Shown piece by piece: positions 9,068 through 18,314 of a stretch of DNA of 64,000 bases (position 1 is the stretch's first letter; each line of letters starts with the position of its first letter). This DNA comes from Litchfieldella anticariensis FP35 = DSM 16096. Lineage in GTDB: Bacteria; Pseudomonadota; Gammaproteobacteria; Pseudomonadales; Halomonadaceae. The DNA lies in contig NZ_KE332377.1 in NCBI RefSeq assembly GCF_000409775.1, positions 434,001 to 498,000 of the forward strand. The letters run 5' to 3'. The translations under genes and the position numbers were made by a program. The notes under the pieces were generated by a model. It saw only the letters and a list, made by a program, of their open reading frames with translations. It did not search any database and was not told where the DNA came from.

Positions 9068-11383
9068 ATGGAAATCAAAACCTTCTTCGCTCAGAATGCA
9101 GATGGCAATGTCGTGCCCCGGGCACTCGTATACCTCTATTATCCCGGCACCACGGATTTGGTTTCCGGCCTGGAAGATGTCGACGGAAATCCTTTGGGTA
9201 ATCCTTTCAAAGCCGATGTTGATGGGCAAATAAAGGTAGCGGCACCAAATGGGAAGTATGACATTCGCGTGTCTAGCGCTGAGCTTGACCACAGGGTTAG
9301 AGTGCAATTCTTTGATCCTGAAAATATCAAGGCTACCGATACAGAAGATTCTCGACCGATTGGAGATTTTGCACGCACGATAGCATTCAAGCCTGAAGCT
9401 AAAATTGCTACTTACGATAGAGCATTGACGGAAGGTGAAAATACAGTTGATTTAGCATCGTTTTCCGGTGCGCTTGTCAATCCCAACCATTTAGGATTTT
9501 CTTTATTTGCCAAGCGACATGGGAAGATTGTGGAGCTGGAAAGAAAAACCGAATGGGATTATGACGAGAATACAAAAAAAATCAAAGTATTTGTTCATGC
9601 TGGAGATACACTAAAGGCAGTACAAGAAATAGTAGGAAATAGGGATGTAGGAAAAATTGGCGTTGAGATAACTGGTGCGCCAGCCATTCGAAAAATTAGT
9701 GACAAGTTTTCAGAGTCTGCCTCGACAACAGACTTCAATGCGTATGGCAACAATGAAAATGATGAATACACCGAACTCAAAGCTTTTTTCGAATGTGAAG
9801 CATCAAATAAATTAATGTTGCCGAAAGTTTTTCTGACCAGCCAGGCACTATATGTACGCAGCAATAATCAAATAGTTTCCAAGGGAGCCACTATACGCAA
9901 CGTTGCTTCTGACACAGCGGAGCATTTTGATAGCAGTTGCCTAATATTTGGAAGGTGTTCACGAAGCGATTTTGCCCGTGTAAAGGGAGAGACCCAGTCG
10001 GCGCACTATATTGGGAAGCTCTCAAGAGGTGATAGCAAGATAACGATATCGGGTCGATGGAATAATACGCTGAAAGACTGGTCCAATCCAATAACCTATA
10101 TTCCTGAAGCTGGTGATCTCGTTACCGTCTTGACAACGGATAATACGCAACCGGCTGAAGGCACGAGACCATTGCCAAGTGCAGTCTGTCATCGAAGGAT
10201 CATTTCGGTTACAAATGCTGGCGTTGTTATCAAGCTAGATTCCGGTGTCTCGAAAAATGGCGACTATATGCTAGTGCCAATGTCGAGAGATCTTGGATAT
10301 GACGTTACTTCTTACGGCGAATCCTGCAGGATGCATGCCGTCGAAAACATCGAAATGCGCGGAATCAAAACAGTATCGGATAATGGCCATGCCTTTATAA
10401 CGCAAGCCATTCTAGACAGCGATATACAGATAATTGCCGATGGCTTATCACTAATATATGGAAACGGAATCGTAAGGACGCGGATAGTATCGACTGGAGT
10501 CTTTTCACGAGGTGCCGTTGAGACAGCTGTCGGTACGGAAGATGCTAATCTGGAATTTTATGGAACTTATGAGGATCGTGGAATTCATCTGAAGACAGCA
10601 TGTGTTTCGTTGGGTGAAAACCCTATTCGACCTAGAATTAAGAAAGGACGAATATTTGGCAAATGGGATGGTGACATCGCATTGAACGCTTCAGGAGAAG
10701 AGCTGACAATCACTGACCTGGAAATTGAAGCTGCACCGTCACGTGTGTTGGCGTATCTCGGAAACTCTCACATTACAACAACCCGACCTGTGGTCAATAG
10801 ACTAAAAATTACAGGATCATCTAGCATTGATGGAAAGTTGTTTTCCACAACTGCATTAGAAAATGCTGACCTGAAAAATTTAGAATTTAATTGTTCTCAA
10901 ACGGTAGGAGTCAATACGGGCGTAGAGTTTCGTGGCAGTGGGGTCGTGGATGGGTTAAGAATGTCTGCACCCAACACTATACGTGCTGATGCGACATGGT
11001 TGCTGAAAGATATTCAAGATCCAATGCATCTTGAGTCTGAAACTCATGCTCAAATGATGACGAAAAAGGATTCTACGCTTCGGCGCATCGTACCTTTCAC
11101 TAGATACTCAGATTCAAGAGTGACGCCAAAAGATAATGTTCGTATTGACGTCGTCACGGATACCATAATAGAAAATCCAGCCGTGGAGGATGTTAGGGTT
11201 GGGCGTTGCATAATGATACTGCTCCGCAATGTCAATGGCGGTGGTTGGTCTGTAAATCTAGGATCCGATTATAAGGGCATCAGTCACCCAGGAGTCGGAA
11301 ATAATCATGAATTCTGGACCGGGGAGTTCATGTGGGATGGGACATTCTGGGTATTCATCGGTGGGAATGGTACTTGGACATAA
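9068..11383 (+). CDS. Phage tailspike/tail-fibre-like protein inside the capsule operon
   Basis: A 771-residue soluble protein without signal peptide or membrane helix. Residues 1 to about 75 (FFAQNADGNVVPRALVYLYY ... GNPFKADVDGQIKVAAPNG ... YDIRV) closely resemble the small N-terminal domain of phage tail fibres and tailspikes. After about residue 210 the sequence has the short repetitive strands and Gly/Asn/Asp turns expected of a right-handed beta-helix such as a pectate-lyase-like fold, and it ends in a compact, Trp-rich domain (NGGGWSVNLGS ... WDGTFWVFIGGNGTW). In phages such proteins bind or cut capsule. No other phage gene is nearby; it sits between the polymerase and a sulfotransferase. 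Depolymerase, modification or trimming roles are all conjecture. Confidence 0.6.
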   Translation: MEIKTFFAQNADGNVVPRALVYLYYPGTTDLVSGLEDVDGNPLGNPFKADVDGQIKVAAPNGKYDIRVSSAELDHRVRVQFFDPENIKATDTEDSRPIGDFARTIAFKPEAKIATYDRALTEGENTVDLASFSGALVNPNHLGFSLFAKRHGKIVELERKTEWDYDENTKKIKVFVHAGDTLKAVQEIVGNRDVGKIGVEITGAPAIRKISDKFSESASTTDFNAYGNNENDEYTELKAFFECEASNKLMLPKVFLTSQALYVRSNNQIVSKGATIRNVASDTAEHFDSSCLIFGRCSRSDFARVKGETQSAHYIGKLSRGDSKITISGRWNNTLKDWSNPITYIPEAGDLVTVLTTDNTQPAEGTRPLPSAVCHRRIISVTNAGVVIKLDSGVSKNGDYMLVPMSRDLGYDVTSYGESCRMHAVENIEMRGIKTVSDNGHAFITQAILDSDIQIIADGLSLIYGNGIVRTRIVSTGVFSRGAVETAVGTEDANLEFYGTYEDRGIHLKTACVSLGENPIRPRIKKGRIFGKWDGDIALNASGEELTITDLEIEAAPSRVLAYLGNSHITTTRPVVNRLKITGSSSIDGKLFSTTALENADLKNLEFNCSQTVGVNTGVEFRGSGVVDGLRMSAPNTIRADATWLLKDIQDPMHLESETHAQMMTKKDSTLRRIVPFTRYSDSRVTPKDNVRIDVVTDTIIENPAVEDVRVGRCIMILLRNVNGGGWSVNLGSDYKGISHPGVGNNHEFWTGEFMWDGTFWVFIGGNGTWT

Positions 11384-11449
11384 GGGTAATAAACGCTGAG
11401 GTGTTTTTTACATGGTTCTTACAACTTGGTTTTTATAGGTTATTTACAT

Positions 11450-12322
11450 ATGAAATATTTATTTATAATAGGAGCTCCAAAAGCTGGAACTACAGCATTG
11501 GCCCAGCAACTTGATCAGCATAAGAATATTTCATGTAGCATACCTAAAGAGCCATTTTTCTTCTCAAATGAATTTAAAGATCTCTCAGGGAATACTCCTA
11601 TAAAAAGTTATAATGAATATTTGAAGTGCTTTCCAAAATCCCAAGAAAAATGTGATTGCCTTTATAGGCTTGATGCTTCGAGCTTGTATCTTTATTCAGA
11701 TGATGCCTTGAATAGAATATGGGAGTTGAAGAAAAATAAAGATGAGGTAAAAATAGTTATATTGACAAGAGATTTGGTTGATATTGCGTATGGGTTCTAT
11801 ATGCAAAACGTTAATCATTTTAGAGAAGAACGAAAGAATTTTTATGATGCCTTTTTCGAAGGGCCCGATGAAAGAGAAAATACATTATTAACAGACTATA
11901 AGAAAATAGCTTCTATAGGGAGTGAAATAAAGAAATGGATGGCAAGGTACCCAATAGAAGATATTTTGGTTATAGATAATAAAGAGTTGAGAGAAGATAA
12001 CGAAAAAGTCATAGAGAAAGTTTTGAATTTTCTTGAAATAGAAAATGTGAATCTTCCTAGCGTTGTTGCAAACGAATCCTTTAGTGTTAAAACAAAGCTC
12101 ATTGCCAGCATAATGAGGTCAAGATATTCCGTCGTTGTTGGAAATCAGCTAAAAAAAATATTCGGAAGGAATAATTTAGAATGGGCAATATCACTTAAAA
12201 AGAGTCTATACCTCAAGAAAAGCAAAAGAAAAGATCTGAGCGACTTTGAAAGAAATAAAATAAGAACCGAATTGCAAAGTGAGTATTTGATTCTAGATGA
12301 AATAAGGTCCGTATATGAGTGA
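11450..12322 (+). CDS. PAPS-dependent sulfotransferase 3
   Basis: Sulfotransferase-family protein of 290 residues with a canonical phosphosulfate loop, GAPKAGTTAL (residues 8-17, Lys11), and a second motif, KIVILTRDLVDIAYGFYMQN, whose Arg107 fits the 3'-phosphate site. The serine usually found about seven residues after that arginine is replaced by Ala/Gly here. ATG at 11450 is the natural start, as the motif begins seven residues later; an earlier in-frame codon at 11426 would add eight residues. It overlaps the next glycosyltransferase by eight bases. It is related in plan to sulfotransferase 1, though the two differ widely. Very AT-rich. Confidence 0.83.
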   Translation: MKYLFIIGAPKAGTTALAQQLDQHKNISCSIPKEPFFFSNEFKDLSGNTPIKSYNEYLKCFPKSQEKCDCLYRLDASSLYLYSDDALNRIWELKKNKDEVKIVILTRDLVDIAYGFYMQNVNHFREERKNFYDAFFEGPDERENTLLTDYKKIASIGSEIKKWMARYPIEDILVIDNKELREDNEKVIEKVLNFLEIENVNLPSVVANESFSVKTKLIASIMRSRYSVVVGNQLKKIFGRNNLEWAISLKKSLYLKKSKRKDLSDFERNKIRTELQSEYLILDEIRSVYE

Positions 12323-13370
12323 CATCATTTTCTGGGGTGTCACCCCCCCACCAACAACGGGGATGACCATAGTTAATGAGTTTTATAGAGAATTCTTGAG
12401 TCAAAAGGGCGGAGCATCAATAGTAATAAAAAGAAAGAAGTGGCACAATAATATTGTGTGGAGGATAAACAAGTATCTCTATTATTTTCTTTTTATTCCC
12501 AAACTCTATTTTTATAGATTAAAGGGGTATAAAAAAATATACATGGCTCCTGACTCGAGCCTCGGTTTTTACCCGTTCTCTCTTTCATTGATTTTTCTAA
12601 GGCCTTTTTTCAAATTCATTTTCCATCATCATGTTAGGGTTTATATAGAATCACCCACAAAACTCAATAAAGCGTTTTTCAATCATTTTTTAAGCTCGGG
12701 TGATTGTAATATATTCTTGTCAAGAGAAATGCAAGAAGCCTTCTCCAGCGCATATACATGCAAAGCTGGTAGTTGCTCTCTAGGAAATATTTTGCTTTTT
12801 CCTCCTGTGGAACCTGGAGAATATTTAGAAGATAGCACTTTGAAAGTCAATATCGGTTTTATTTCTAATATAACAAAAGAAAAAGGGGGGCTTGATTTCT
12901 TCGAAATAATAGAGAGTTTGTCGCAGATAAGCGATGATTTTAATTTTCACCTGGCTGGACCTTGCAATGATAAAGAAATAATTGAACTGATAGAGCAGGC
13001 GAAGAAAAAATATGGTGGTCGATTTAAATATTACGGTGCGCTTTATGACGATGCCAAATGGGGATTTTACAGGGGGGTCGATATATTGTTATTCCCTTCA
13101 AGATATAAAAAAGAGGCTCAGCCATTAGTCATTTATGAAGCAATGGCCAGTGGATGTCATGTTGTAGCAAGAGATATTGGATATATTAGAGGGCAAGTTG
13201 AGAACCTGGGAACTTTGTTTAATGAAAATGATGAAGCGATAGAATTTATAAACGATTTAAAATCTCAAGGCATTAGTAAGAATGCCATGCTCGAAGCGTA
13301 TAATGAAATTTATACTAATGAATTCGTGGGTTTGGAAAATATTTACGAAGATCTAAAGGGGAGTGAGTAA
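12315..13370 (+). CDS. Glycosyltransferase, GT4-like
   Basis: 351-residue GT-B fold glycosyltransferase. The C-terminal half carries the retaining GT4 signature LLFPSRYKKEAQPLVIYEAMASGCHVVARDIGYI, including the E-x7-E nucleotide-sugar motif, preceded by NIGFISNITKEKG, the usual first strand of the second Rossmann domain. The N-terminal half is basic and hydrophobic, as in enzymes that work on lipid-linked acceptors at the inner face of the membrane. It overlaps the upstream sulfotransferase by eight bases and precedes a pyruvyltransferase. Donor and linkage cannot be assigned. Confidence 0.82.
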   Translation: MSDIIFWGVTPPPTTGMTIVNEFYREFLSQKGGASIVIKRKKWHNNIVWRINKYLYYFLFIPKLYFYRLKGYKKIYMAPDSSLGFYPFSLSLIFLRPFFKFIFHHHVRVYIESPTKLNKAFFNHFLSSGDCNIFLSREMQEAFSSAYTCKAGSCSLGNILLFPPVEPGEYLEDSTLKVNIGFISNITKEKGGLDFFEIIESLSQISDDFNFHLAGPCNDKEIIELIEQAKKKYGGRFKYYGALYDDAKWGFYRGVDILLFPSRYKKEAQPLVIYEAMASGCHVVARDIGYIRGQVENLGTLFNENDEAIEFINDLKSQGISKNAMLEAYNEIYTNEFVGLENIYEDLKGSE

Positions 13371-13372
13371 GA

Positions 13373-14419
13373 ATGAAAGTGGCTCTGGTAAGTGGATTTT
13401 GGGCGCAAAATATAGGGAATGCTTTTTTTAATATCGGCGGCAAGTGGGCTTTAGAGCAAGTATTTGGAGAGAATAACGTCCAATTCGTTCAAGATAGGCC
13501 TCCTTATAGAACCTTTTATGACCAGATGAAAGGAGATCCTGAAAATTATGTGAAACTTCATGAAATGCTGGATGTGGAATATCTTGTACTTCAGGGGCCA
13601 ATGCTAACCAAGACATTTCCTCATATATGGGGAGAGGCTTTCAAGAAGCTGAAAGAGCGAGGCGTCAAGATAATGCTTCATGGCGCTGCTTTCTTTAAAT
13701 ACAATGACGAGGAAGTGGCAGCTGTTCGCGCCTTTTTAGAAAAATATCCTCCTCACTTGATATCTACACGTGATGAAGATACATATAATGTAATAAAAGA
13801 TTGGCCTATTCTTACATATAATGGACTGGATAGTGCCTTCTTCGTCCCCAAAGTTTTCAAACCGTTAAAGTTTAACGAACCATATTATGCATTCAATTTT
13901 GACAGATTTCCTGAGCCGACTGTCTACTTGGGGAATCATGATCAAAAGAAAGATGCTTCCTTTACATTTGAAAATGAAGTTTGGAATTTAAAGACACCAA
14001 AAGTTCAACAATACTTTTCGTTAAAAGGTAAGTCGCAAGCTTATTTGGGACACCTGCTTGATAGAAGGAAGTTGCCTAGTTCATTGCTTGGGAAAAAAAT
14101 TATCAGGCCCGAACATCGTTATGTCCCGCATATGACGCATAAAATTTATCAGCACCCAAACTCATTTGTATCAGATGAGGTGTTCACCTATCTGAGCGTA
14201 TATGCAAATAGCACAATGACATTGGCCGATCGTGTTCATGCCTGCGTAATGACATTGGCTTATGGGAATCCAGCCATGTTGTTCACCATTTCCCCAAGAC
14301 AAGCGCTTTTCAAAAGAGTCGGTGCCCATGATATCAGGAACAGACCGGTAACTATTGATCTTGATTACTTGGAGTCGGAAAGAGTAAAACAAATTGAATT
14401 CCTGAAGGCAAATGTCTGA
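13373..14419 (+). CDS. Polysaccharide pyruvyl transferase family protein
   Basis: 348 residues with features of the polysaccharide pyruvyl transferase family (PF04230): N-terminal LVSGFWAQNIGNAFFNIGG, central VLQGPML and IMLHGAAFF strands, and C-terminal TLADRVHACVMTLAYGNPAML. The last matches the RxH-A-x-L-x-G-x-P region of the family. Enzymes of this type add a ketal-linked pyruvate, giving an acidic substituent, although some family members have other roles. It lies between two GT4 genes, overlapping the downstream one in ATGA. A pyruvylated and sulfated polysaccharide would be strongly anionic. Confidence 0.78.
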   Translation: MKVALVSGFWAQNIGNAFFNIGGKWALEQVFGENNVQFVQDRPPYRTFYDQMKGDPENYVKLHEMLDVEYLVLQGPMLTKTFPHIWGEAFKKLKERGVKIMLHGAAFFKYNDEEVAAVRAFLEKYPPHLISTRDEDTYNVIKDWPILTYNGLDSAFFVPKVFKPLKFNEPYYAFNFDRFPEPTVYLGNHDQKKDASFTFENEVWNLKTPKVQQYFSLKGKSQAYLGHLLDRRKLPSSLLGKKIIRPEHRYVPHMTHKIYQHPNSFVSDEVFTYLSVYANSTMTLADRVHACVMTLAYGNPAMLFTISPRQALFKRVGAHDIRNRPVTIDLDYLESERVKQIEFLKANV

Positions 14420-15597
14420 TGAAGAAGGTGCTATATATCAGTCCTTTTTTCTATCCTGAGCCAATATCAACCGGGAAATGGAATAGCATTTTGTGTCAAG
14501 CTATCTCAAAGAGAGCTGACTGCACGGTAGATGTGTTTTGCATGTACCCGTTTTATCCGCAATGGAAAATTGATTTATCTGATCAGCAGTTGCCAGGAAT
14601 AAAGATCAAGAGAGTGGGAAAAGGGGTCAGATTTTTTCGATCTCAGGCTATAAATAGAATGATTCTTGAGATCTATTTCTCTGTACGTGTGCTCTTTGAG
14701 ATGGTGAGAAATAGAAAGAAATACGACTATTTTGTGTGTGTTTTACCTCCAAGCCTTTTTGCTTTTTTCGTATCTCTTTTCAATACGAAAAAAGGCAAGG
14801 TCATCTCGATTGTTCATGACTTGCAGAGTATTTATGCGTCTCAAAAGACAGGATTTGTTTGGGGGGTTATTAAAAAACTAATAGACAGTGTAGAGTCGTA
14901 TCACTTCAGAAGAGCGGATAAGATAATTTCACTATCTTCAGAAATGAAAGAGGAAGTGGCCAGGAATGGCGGCGACTTGGCAAAGTCCAGCGTTTGCTAC
15001 CCCTTCGTAACGCTAGCCAAGAACTCGTCGGGTCCCGAAGTAAGCGCTGCAAAGCATGATAGCCAGTGGGGGAGTTTGGATGTCGTCTACTCAGGTGCCT
15101 TGGGCGAGAAACAAAATCCTAAAGCTCTTTTAGAAATATTCTCGCAAGTTAATAAAGAAGGGCAGAAGGTTAATGCTCATGTTTTCTCTTGCGGACATTA
15201 CTATGAAAGTTTGAAGGCTGAGTATCATGAAGCTGTGAGATTTCATGACTTGGTTCCTGAAGAACAATTGCCTGATTTGCTGGCCGCATCCTATCTGCAT
15301 GTCGTGCCGCAGGCGGAGGGGACCTCTTCAGGCTCGCTGCCTTCAAAACTACCTAATTTGTTAGCTGCTGGAGTTCCAATCCTTCTTATCACTGACCCTG
15401 ACTCAGAGGTGGCAAGTTTATTATCGGGAGTGGCGGGTGTTGAGATCTGCCAGTCATGGGACAAGTCTCTCATCACTGAAAAAATAGCCGAGATGATTGA
15501 TAGCGATTTCAATAAATCTGAGTTGATAGCTTCAAGGACAGAAACCTTGAAGAATTTTGAAATAGATAACCTTGTTGAAAATATCCTGGAGGTTTAG
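14419..15597 (+). CDS. Glycosyltransferase, GT4-like (WcaI/WbuB-like plan)
   Basis: 392-residue GT-B glycosyltransferase. The start resembles WbuB/WcaI-type enzymes (ISPFFYPEPISTGKW). The middle has IVHDLQSIYASQKTG and DKIISLSSEMKEEV, and the C-terminal domain has VVYSGALGEKQNP and VVPQAEGTSSGSLPSKLPNLLAAGVPIL. The SSGSLPSK stretch takes the place of the usual E-x7-E region and is typical of the WbuB subgroup, many of which transfer fucosyl-type sugars. ATG overlaps the previous stop (ATGA), and gmd starts on the base after its stop. A fucosyltransferase role is an inference from subgroup and the adjacent GDP-fucose genes. Confidence 0.8.
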   Translation: MKKVLYISPFFYPEPISTGKWNSILCQAISKRADCTVDVFCMYPFYPQWKIDLSDQQLPGIKIKRVGKGVRFFRSQAINRMILEIYFSVRVLFEMVRNRKKYDYFVCVLPPSLFAFFVSLFNTKKGKVISIVHDLQSIYASQKTGFVWGVIKKLIDSVESYHFRRADKIISLSSEMKEEVARNGGDLAKSSVCYPFVTLAKNSSGPEVSAAKHDSQWGSLDVVYSGALGEKQNPKALLEIFSQVNKEGQKVNAHVFSCGHYYESLKAEYHEAVRFHDLVPEEQLPDLLAASYLHVVPQAEGTSSGSLPSKLPNLLAAGVPILLITDPDSEVASLLSGVAGVEICQSWDKSLITEKIAEMIDSDFNKSELIASRTETLKNFEIDNLVENILEV

Positions 15598-16716
15598 ATG
15601 AAAAGGGCACTCATTACCGGAGTTACGGGTCAGGATGGTTCTTACTTGGCAGAATTTTTGCTCGAAAAGGGGTATGAGGTTCACGGAATCAAGCGACGGG
15701 CATCGTCTTTCAACACTGAGCGTGTTGATCACCTTTATCAGGGGCCGCATGTCTCGGATCGTAACTTTGTTCTGCATTATGGCGATTTGACGGATTCATC
15801 CAATCTGACACGTATTATTTCTGAAGTGCAGCCGGATGAAGTATACAATTTGGCGGCACAATCTCATGTGGCGGTAAGCTTTGAGTCACCAGAATATACG
15901 GCAGACGTTGATGCAATGGGTACCTTGCGTTTGCTTGAAGCTATCCGCTTTCTGGGGCTTGAGAAAAAAACCCGTTTTTATCAAGCATCCACTTCAGAGT
16001 TGTATGGCTTGGTTCAAGAAACCCCTCAAAAGGAAACCACACCCTTTTATCCTCGCTCCCCCTATGCTGTTGCCAAGCTTTACGCCTACTGGATTACAGT
16101 GAATTATCGTGAATCCTATGGTATGTATGCCTGTAATGGCATATTGTTCAACCACGAATCACCACGTCGTGGAGAAACTTTTGTCACTCGCAAGGTAACT
16201 CGAGGGATGTCGAATATTGCTCAAGGTCTGGAAGAGTGCCTTTATATGGGCAATATGGATGCACTGCGTGACTGGGGGCATGCGCGCGATTACGTCAAAA
16301 TGCAATGGCTGATGTTGCAGCAAGAAGAAGCGCAAGACTTTGTCATTGCGACGGGTAAGCAGATTTCCGTGCGTGAATTCATCCGCCTGACAGCGGCTGA
16401 GTTGGGGGTCACGCTTAAATTCGTAGGTGAAGGAGTAGAAGAAAAGGCTGTCGTCGAGAGGGTATTCGGTGATAAAGCCCCTGCGGTGAAAGAAGGCGAT
16501 ACGATCGTTGCTGTTGATCCTCGTTATTTCCGACCGGCAGAAGTGGAAACCCTCTTGGGAGATCCAAGTCAGGCCAAGGAACTCTTGGGCTGGGAGCCAG
16601 AGATTGCCGTCGAGCAGATGATCAAGGAAATGGTCGCCAATGATTTGGACGCCGCTCGTCAGCATGCTCTGCTGAAGTCTCATGGCTATGATGTGCAAGT
16701 GGCTAGGGAGGGCTGA
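15598..16716 (+). CDS. gmd: GDP-mannose 4,6-dehydratase
   Basis: 372-residue extended SDR. The N-terminus is the Gmd-typical [28 protein letters not shown](P) fold; [10 protein letters not shown], the catalytic TSELYG and [12 protein letters not shown] (Tyr-x3-Lys), and [16 protein letters not shown] are all present. It converts GDP-mannose to GDP-4-keto-6-deoxymannose, the first step to GDP-L-fucose or related deoxysugars. It starts directly after the upstream stop with CTGGAGG as ribosome site and is followed four bases later by fcl. From here to galU composition becomes more balanced than in the AT-rich stretch before. Confidence 0.97.
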   Translation: MKRALITGVTGQDGSYLAEFLLEKGYEVHGIKRRASSFNTERVDHLYQGPHVSDRNFVLHYGDLTDSSNLTRIISEVQPDEVYNLAAQSHVAVSFESPEYTADVDAMGTLRLLEAIRFLGLEKKTRFYQASTSELYGLVQETPQKETTPFYPRSPYAVAKLYAYWITVNYRESYGMYACNGILFNHESPRRGETFVTRKVTRGMSNIAQGLEECLYMGNMDALRDWGHARDYVKMQWLMLQQEEAQDFVIATGKQISVREFIRLTAAELGVTLKFVGEGVEEKAVVERVFGDKAPAVKEGDTIVAVDPRYFRPAEVETLLGDPSQAKELLGWEPEIAVEQMIKEMVANDLDAARQHALLKSHGYDVQVAREG

Positions 16717-16720
16717 TTAC

Positions 16721-17692
16721 ATGACCTTGGAGAAGAAGCGAGTCTTTGTTGCTGGCCATAAGGGTATGGTGGGTTCGGCTATTGTCCGTCAGTTGAAAGA
16801 ACGCGCCGATGTCGAGCTTGTAACACGTTCTCGCCAAGAGCTGGATTTGATGTCGCAAGCCGCCGTTGATGATTTCTTCAGCACGCAACGACTGGATGAA
16901 GTCTATTTGGCTGCTGCCAAGGTCGGTGGTATCCATGCTAACAATACGTATCCGGCTGACTTTATCCACGACAATTTGCTCATGGAGAGCAACATCATTG
17001 GATCGGCGCACCGGCATGGAGTGCAAAAGCTGCTGTTCCTTGGTTCCTCATGTATCTACCCAAAGTATGCTGATCAACCTATGCGGGAAGATTCTCTGCT
17101 GACTGGTGAGCTGGAACCAACCAACGAACCATACGCCATTGCCAAGATTGCTGGCATCAAACTATGTGAGAGTTTCAACAGGCAGCATGGACGTGATTAC
17201 CGTAGTGTGATGCCTACGAACCTATATGGACCCAACGATAATTTTCATCCCGAAAATTCTCATGTCATTCCAGCACTTCTGCGCCGTTTCCATGAGGCTA
17301 AGATCAACTCCGACGATCAGGTTGCAGTCTGGGGAAGTGGTAAGCCGATGCGTGAGTTTTTGCACGTGAATGATATGGCGTCAGCCTCGATATATGTGAT
17401 GGAACTGGATGATGACTCTTACGCTGAGCATACTCAGACCATGCTGTCACATATCAACGTGGGAACCGGGGTGGACTGTACAATACGGGAATTGGCAGAA
17501 ACCGTAGCTAAGGTGGTGGGATACCAGGGAGAGGTGGCATTCGATACCAGTAAGCCAGATGGCACTCCTCGAAAATTGCTGGATGTTTCTCGACTAACGG
17601 CTCTGGGGTGGCAAGCCAGTATTTCACTGGAAGACGGCTTGAGAAACACTTATGAATGGTTTCTTGAAAACCAAGCTCAGCTACGTGGCTAA
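16721..17692 (+). CDS. fcl: GDP-L-fucose synthase (4-keto-6-deoxymannose epimerase-reductase)
   Basis: 323-residue SDR with N-terminal [52 protein letters not shown] and [20 protein letters not shown], all characteristic of Fcl/WcaG. It carries out 3,5-epimerization and NADPH-dependent reduction to give GDP-L-fucose. The start at 16721 fits the similarity and the GGGAGGG motif upstream; an earlier in-frame ATG at 16682 lies inside gmd. Together with gmd, manC and the mutase it provides the full route from fructose-6-phosphate to GDP-fucose. Confidence 0.96.
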   Translation: MTLEKKRVFVAGHKGMVGSAIVRQLKERADVELVTRSRQELDLMSQAAVDDFFSTQRLDEVYLAAAKVGGIHANNTYPADFIHDNLLMESNIIGSAHRHGVQKLLFLGSSCIYPKYADQPMREDSLLTGELEPTNEPYAIAKIAGIKLCESFNRQHGRDYRSVMPTNLYGPNDNFHPENSHVIPALLRRFHEAKINSDDQVAVWGSGKPMREFLHVNDMASASIYVMELDDDSYAEHTQTMLSHINVGTGVDCTIRELAETVAKVVGYQGEVAFDTSKPDGTPRKLLDVSRLTALGWQASISLEDGLRNTYEWFLENQAQLRG

Positions 17693-17729
17693 ACCTTTGG
17701 CTTCATCACTATGACAATACAGGGATGAT

Positions 17730-18200
17730 ATGTGGTTAAGTGATAAGGCTTTTCAAGATGTGGTCCACTGCACTCCTTTGATCTCATTGGACTTTGTTGT
17801 TGTTAACCCTAATGGAGAATGGTTGCTGGGAAAGAGGGTCAACCGCCCCGCTCAGGGCAAATGGTTCGTTCCTGGTGGACGAGTACTCAAGGGTGAACGC
17901 TTGGATAACGCCTTTTGCCGTTTGATGCAGGGTGAATTGGGTATTGATACGAATCGAGAGAATGCACACTTTCTTGGTGTTTATGAGCATTTTTACGAAG
18001 ATAGTGTTTTCGGAGAGTTCCTGTCTACGCACTACGTTGTGTTGGGTTACATGGTAGAACTTTCTCTAGATTTGAAAACATTACCTGATACTCAGCATGC
18101 TTCCTTTCGTTGGTGGCCGCTTTCCGAATTACTCGCATCGCAAGATGTGCATGCCAATACCCAGGCATATGCTCAGGCTGTGCAGTCAATATATGCCTAG
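17730..18200 (+). CDS. gmm: GDP-mannose mannosyl hydrolase (Nudix)
   Basis: 156-residue Nudix-fold protein. WFVPGGRVLKGERLDNAFCR is followed by LMQGELGI; as in known Gmm enzymes, the Nudix box is degenerate and lacks the usual REUxEE core. YEHFYED and STHYVVLGY match the family closely. Gmm splits GDP-mannose (and GDP-glucose) into GDP and sugar, and is a frequent companion of gmd-fcl in colanic-acid-like clusters, where it is thought to tune the GDP-mannose/GDP-fucose pools. AGGGATG before ATG 17730 serves as ribosome site. Confidence 0.92.
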   Translation: MWLSDKAFQDVVHCTPLISLDFVVVNPNGEWLLGKRVNRPAQGKWFVPGGRVLKGERLDNAFCRLMQGELGIDTNRENAHFLGVYEHFYEDSVFGEFLSTHYVVLGYMVELSLDLKTLPDTQHASFRWWPLSELLASQDVHANTQAYAQAVQSIYA

Positions 18201-18272
18201 GCCGTCATTTCGCCGATTTTTTGCCTTGTCTGACCATCGCTCGATGCCTTTTCAGACAAAGCATAGGAACCA

Positions 18273-18292
18273 GTTAGACATACATATCTAAC
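18273..18292. promoter_or_regulatory. Small inverted repeat in the manC upstream region
   Basis: GTTAGA and its inverted partner TCTAAC stand eight bases apart, 23 bases before the manC ATG and just ahead of its AAAGGAGG ribosome site. It could be an operator or a weak RNA hairpin. Only symmetry supports it. Confidence 0.25.
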
Positions 18293-18314
18293 ATGAGTTG
18301 AAAGGAGGTCTAAA

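Noticed and set aside
9068-11383. A prophage remnant as explanation of the tailspike-like gene
   Set aside because: No integrase, capsid, lysis or tail-assembly gene and no attachment repeat is seen nearby; flanks are capsule genes in the same direction. Not fully excluded.
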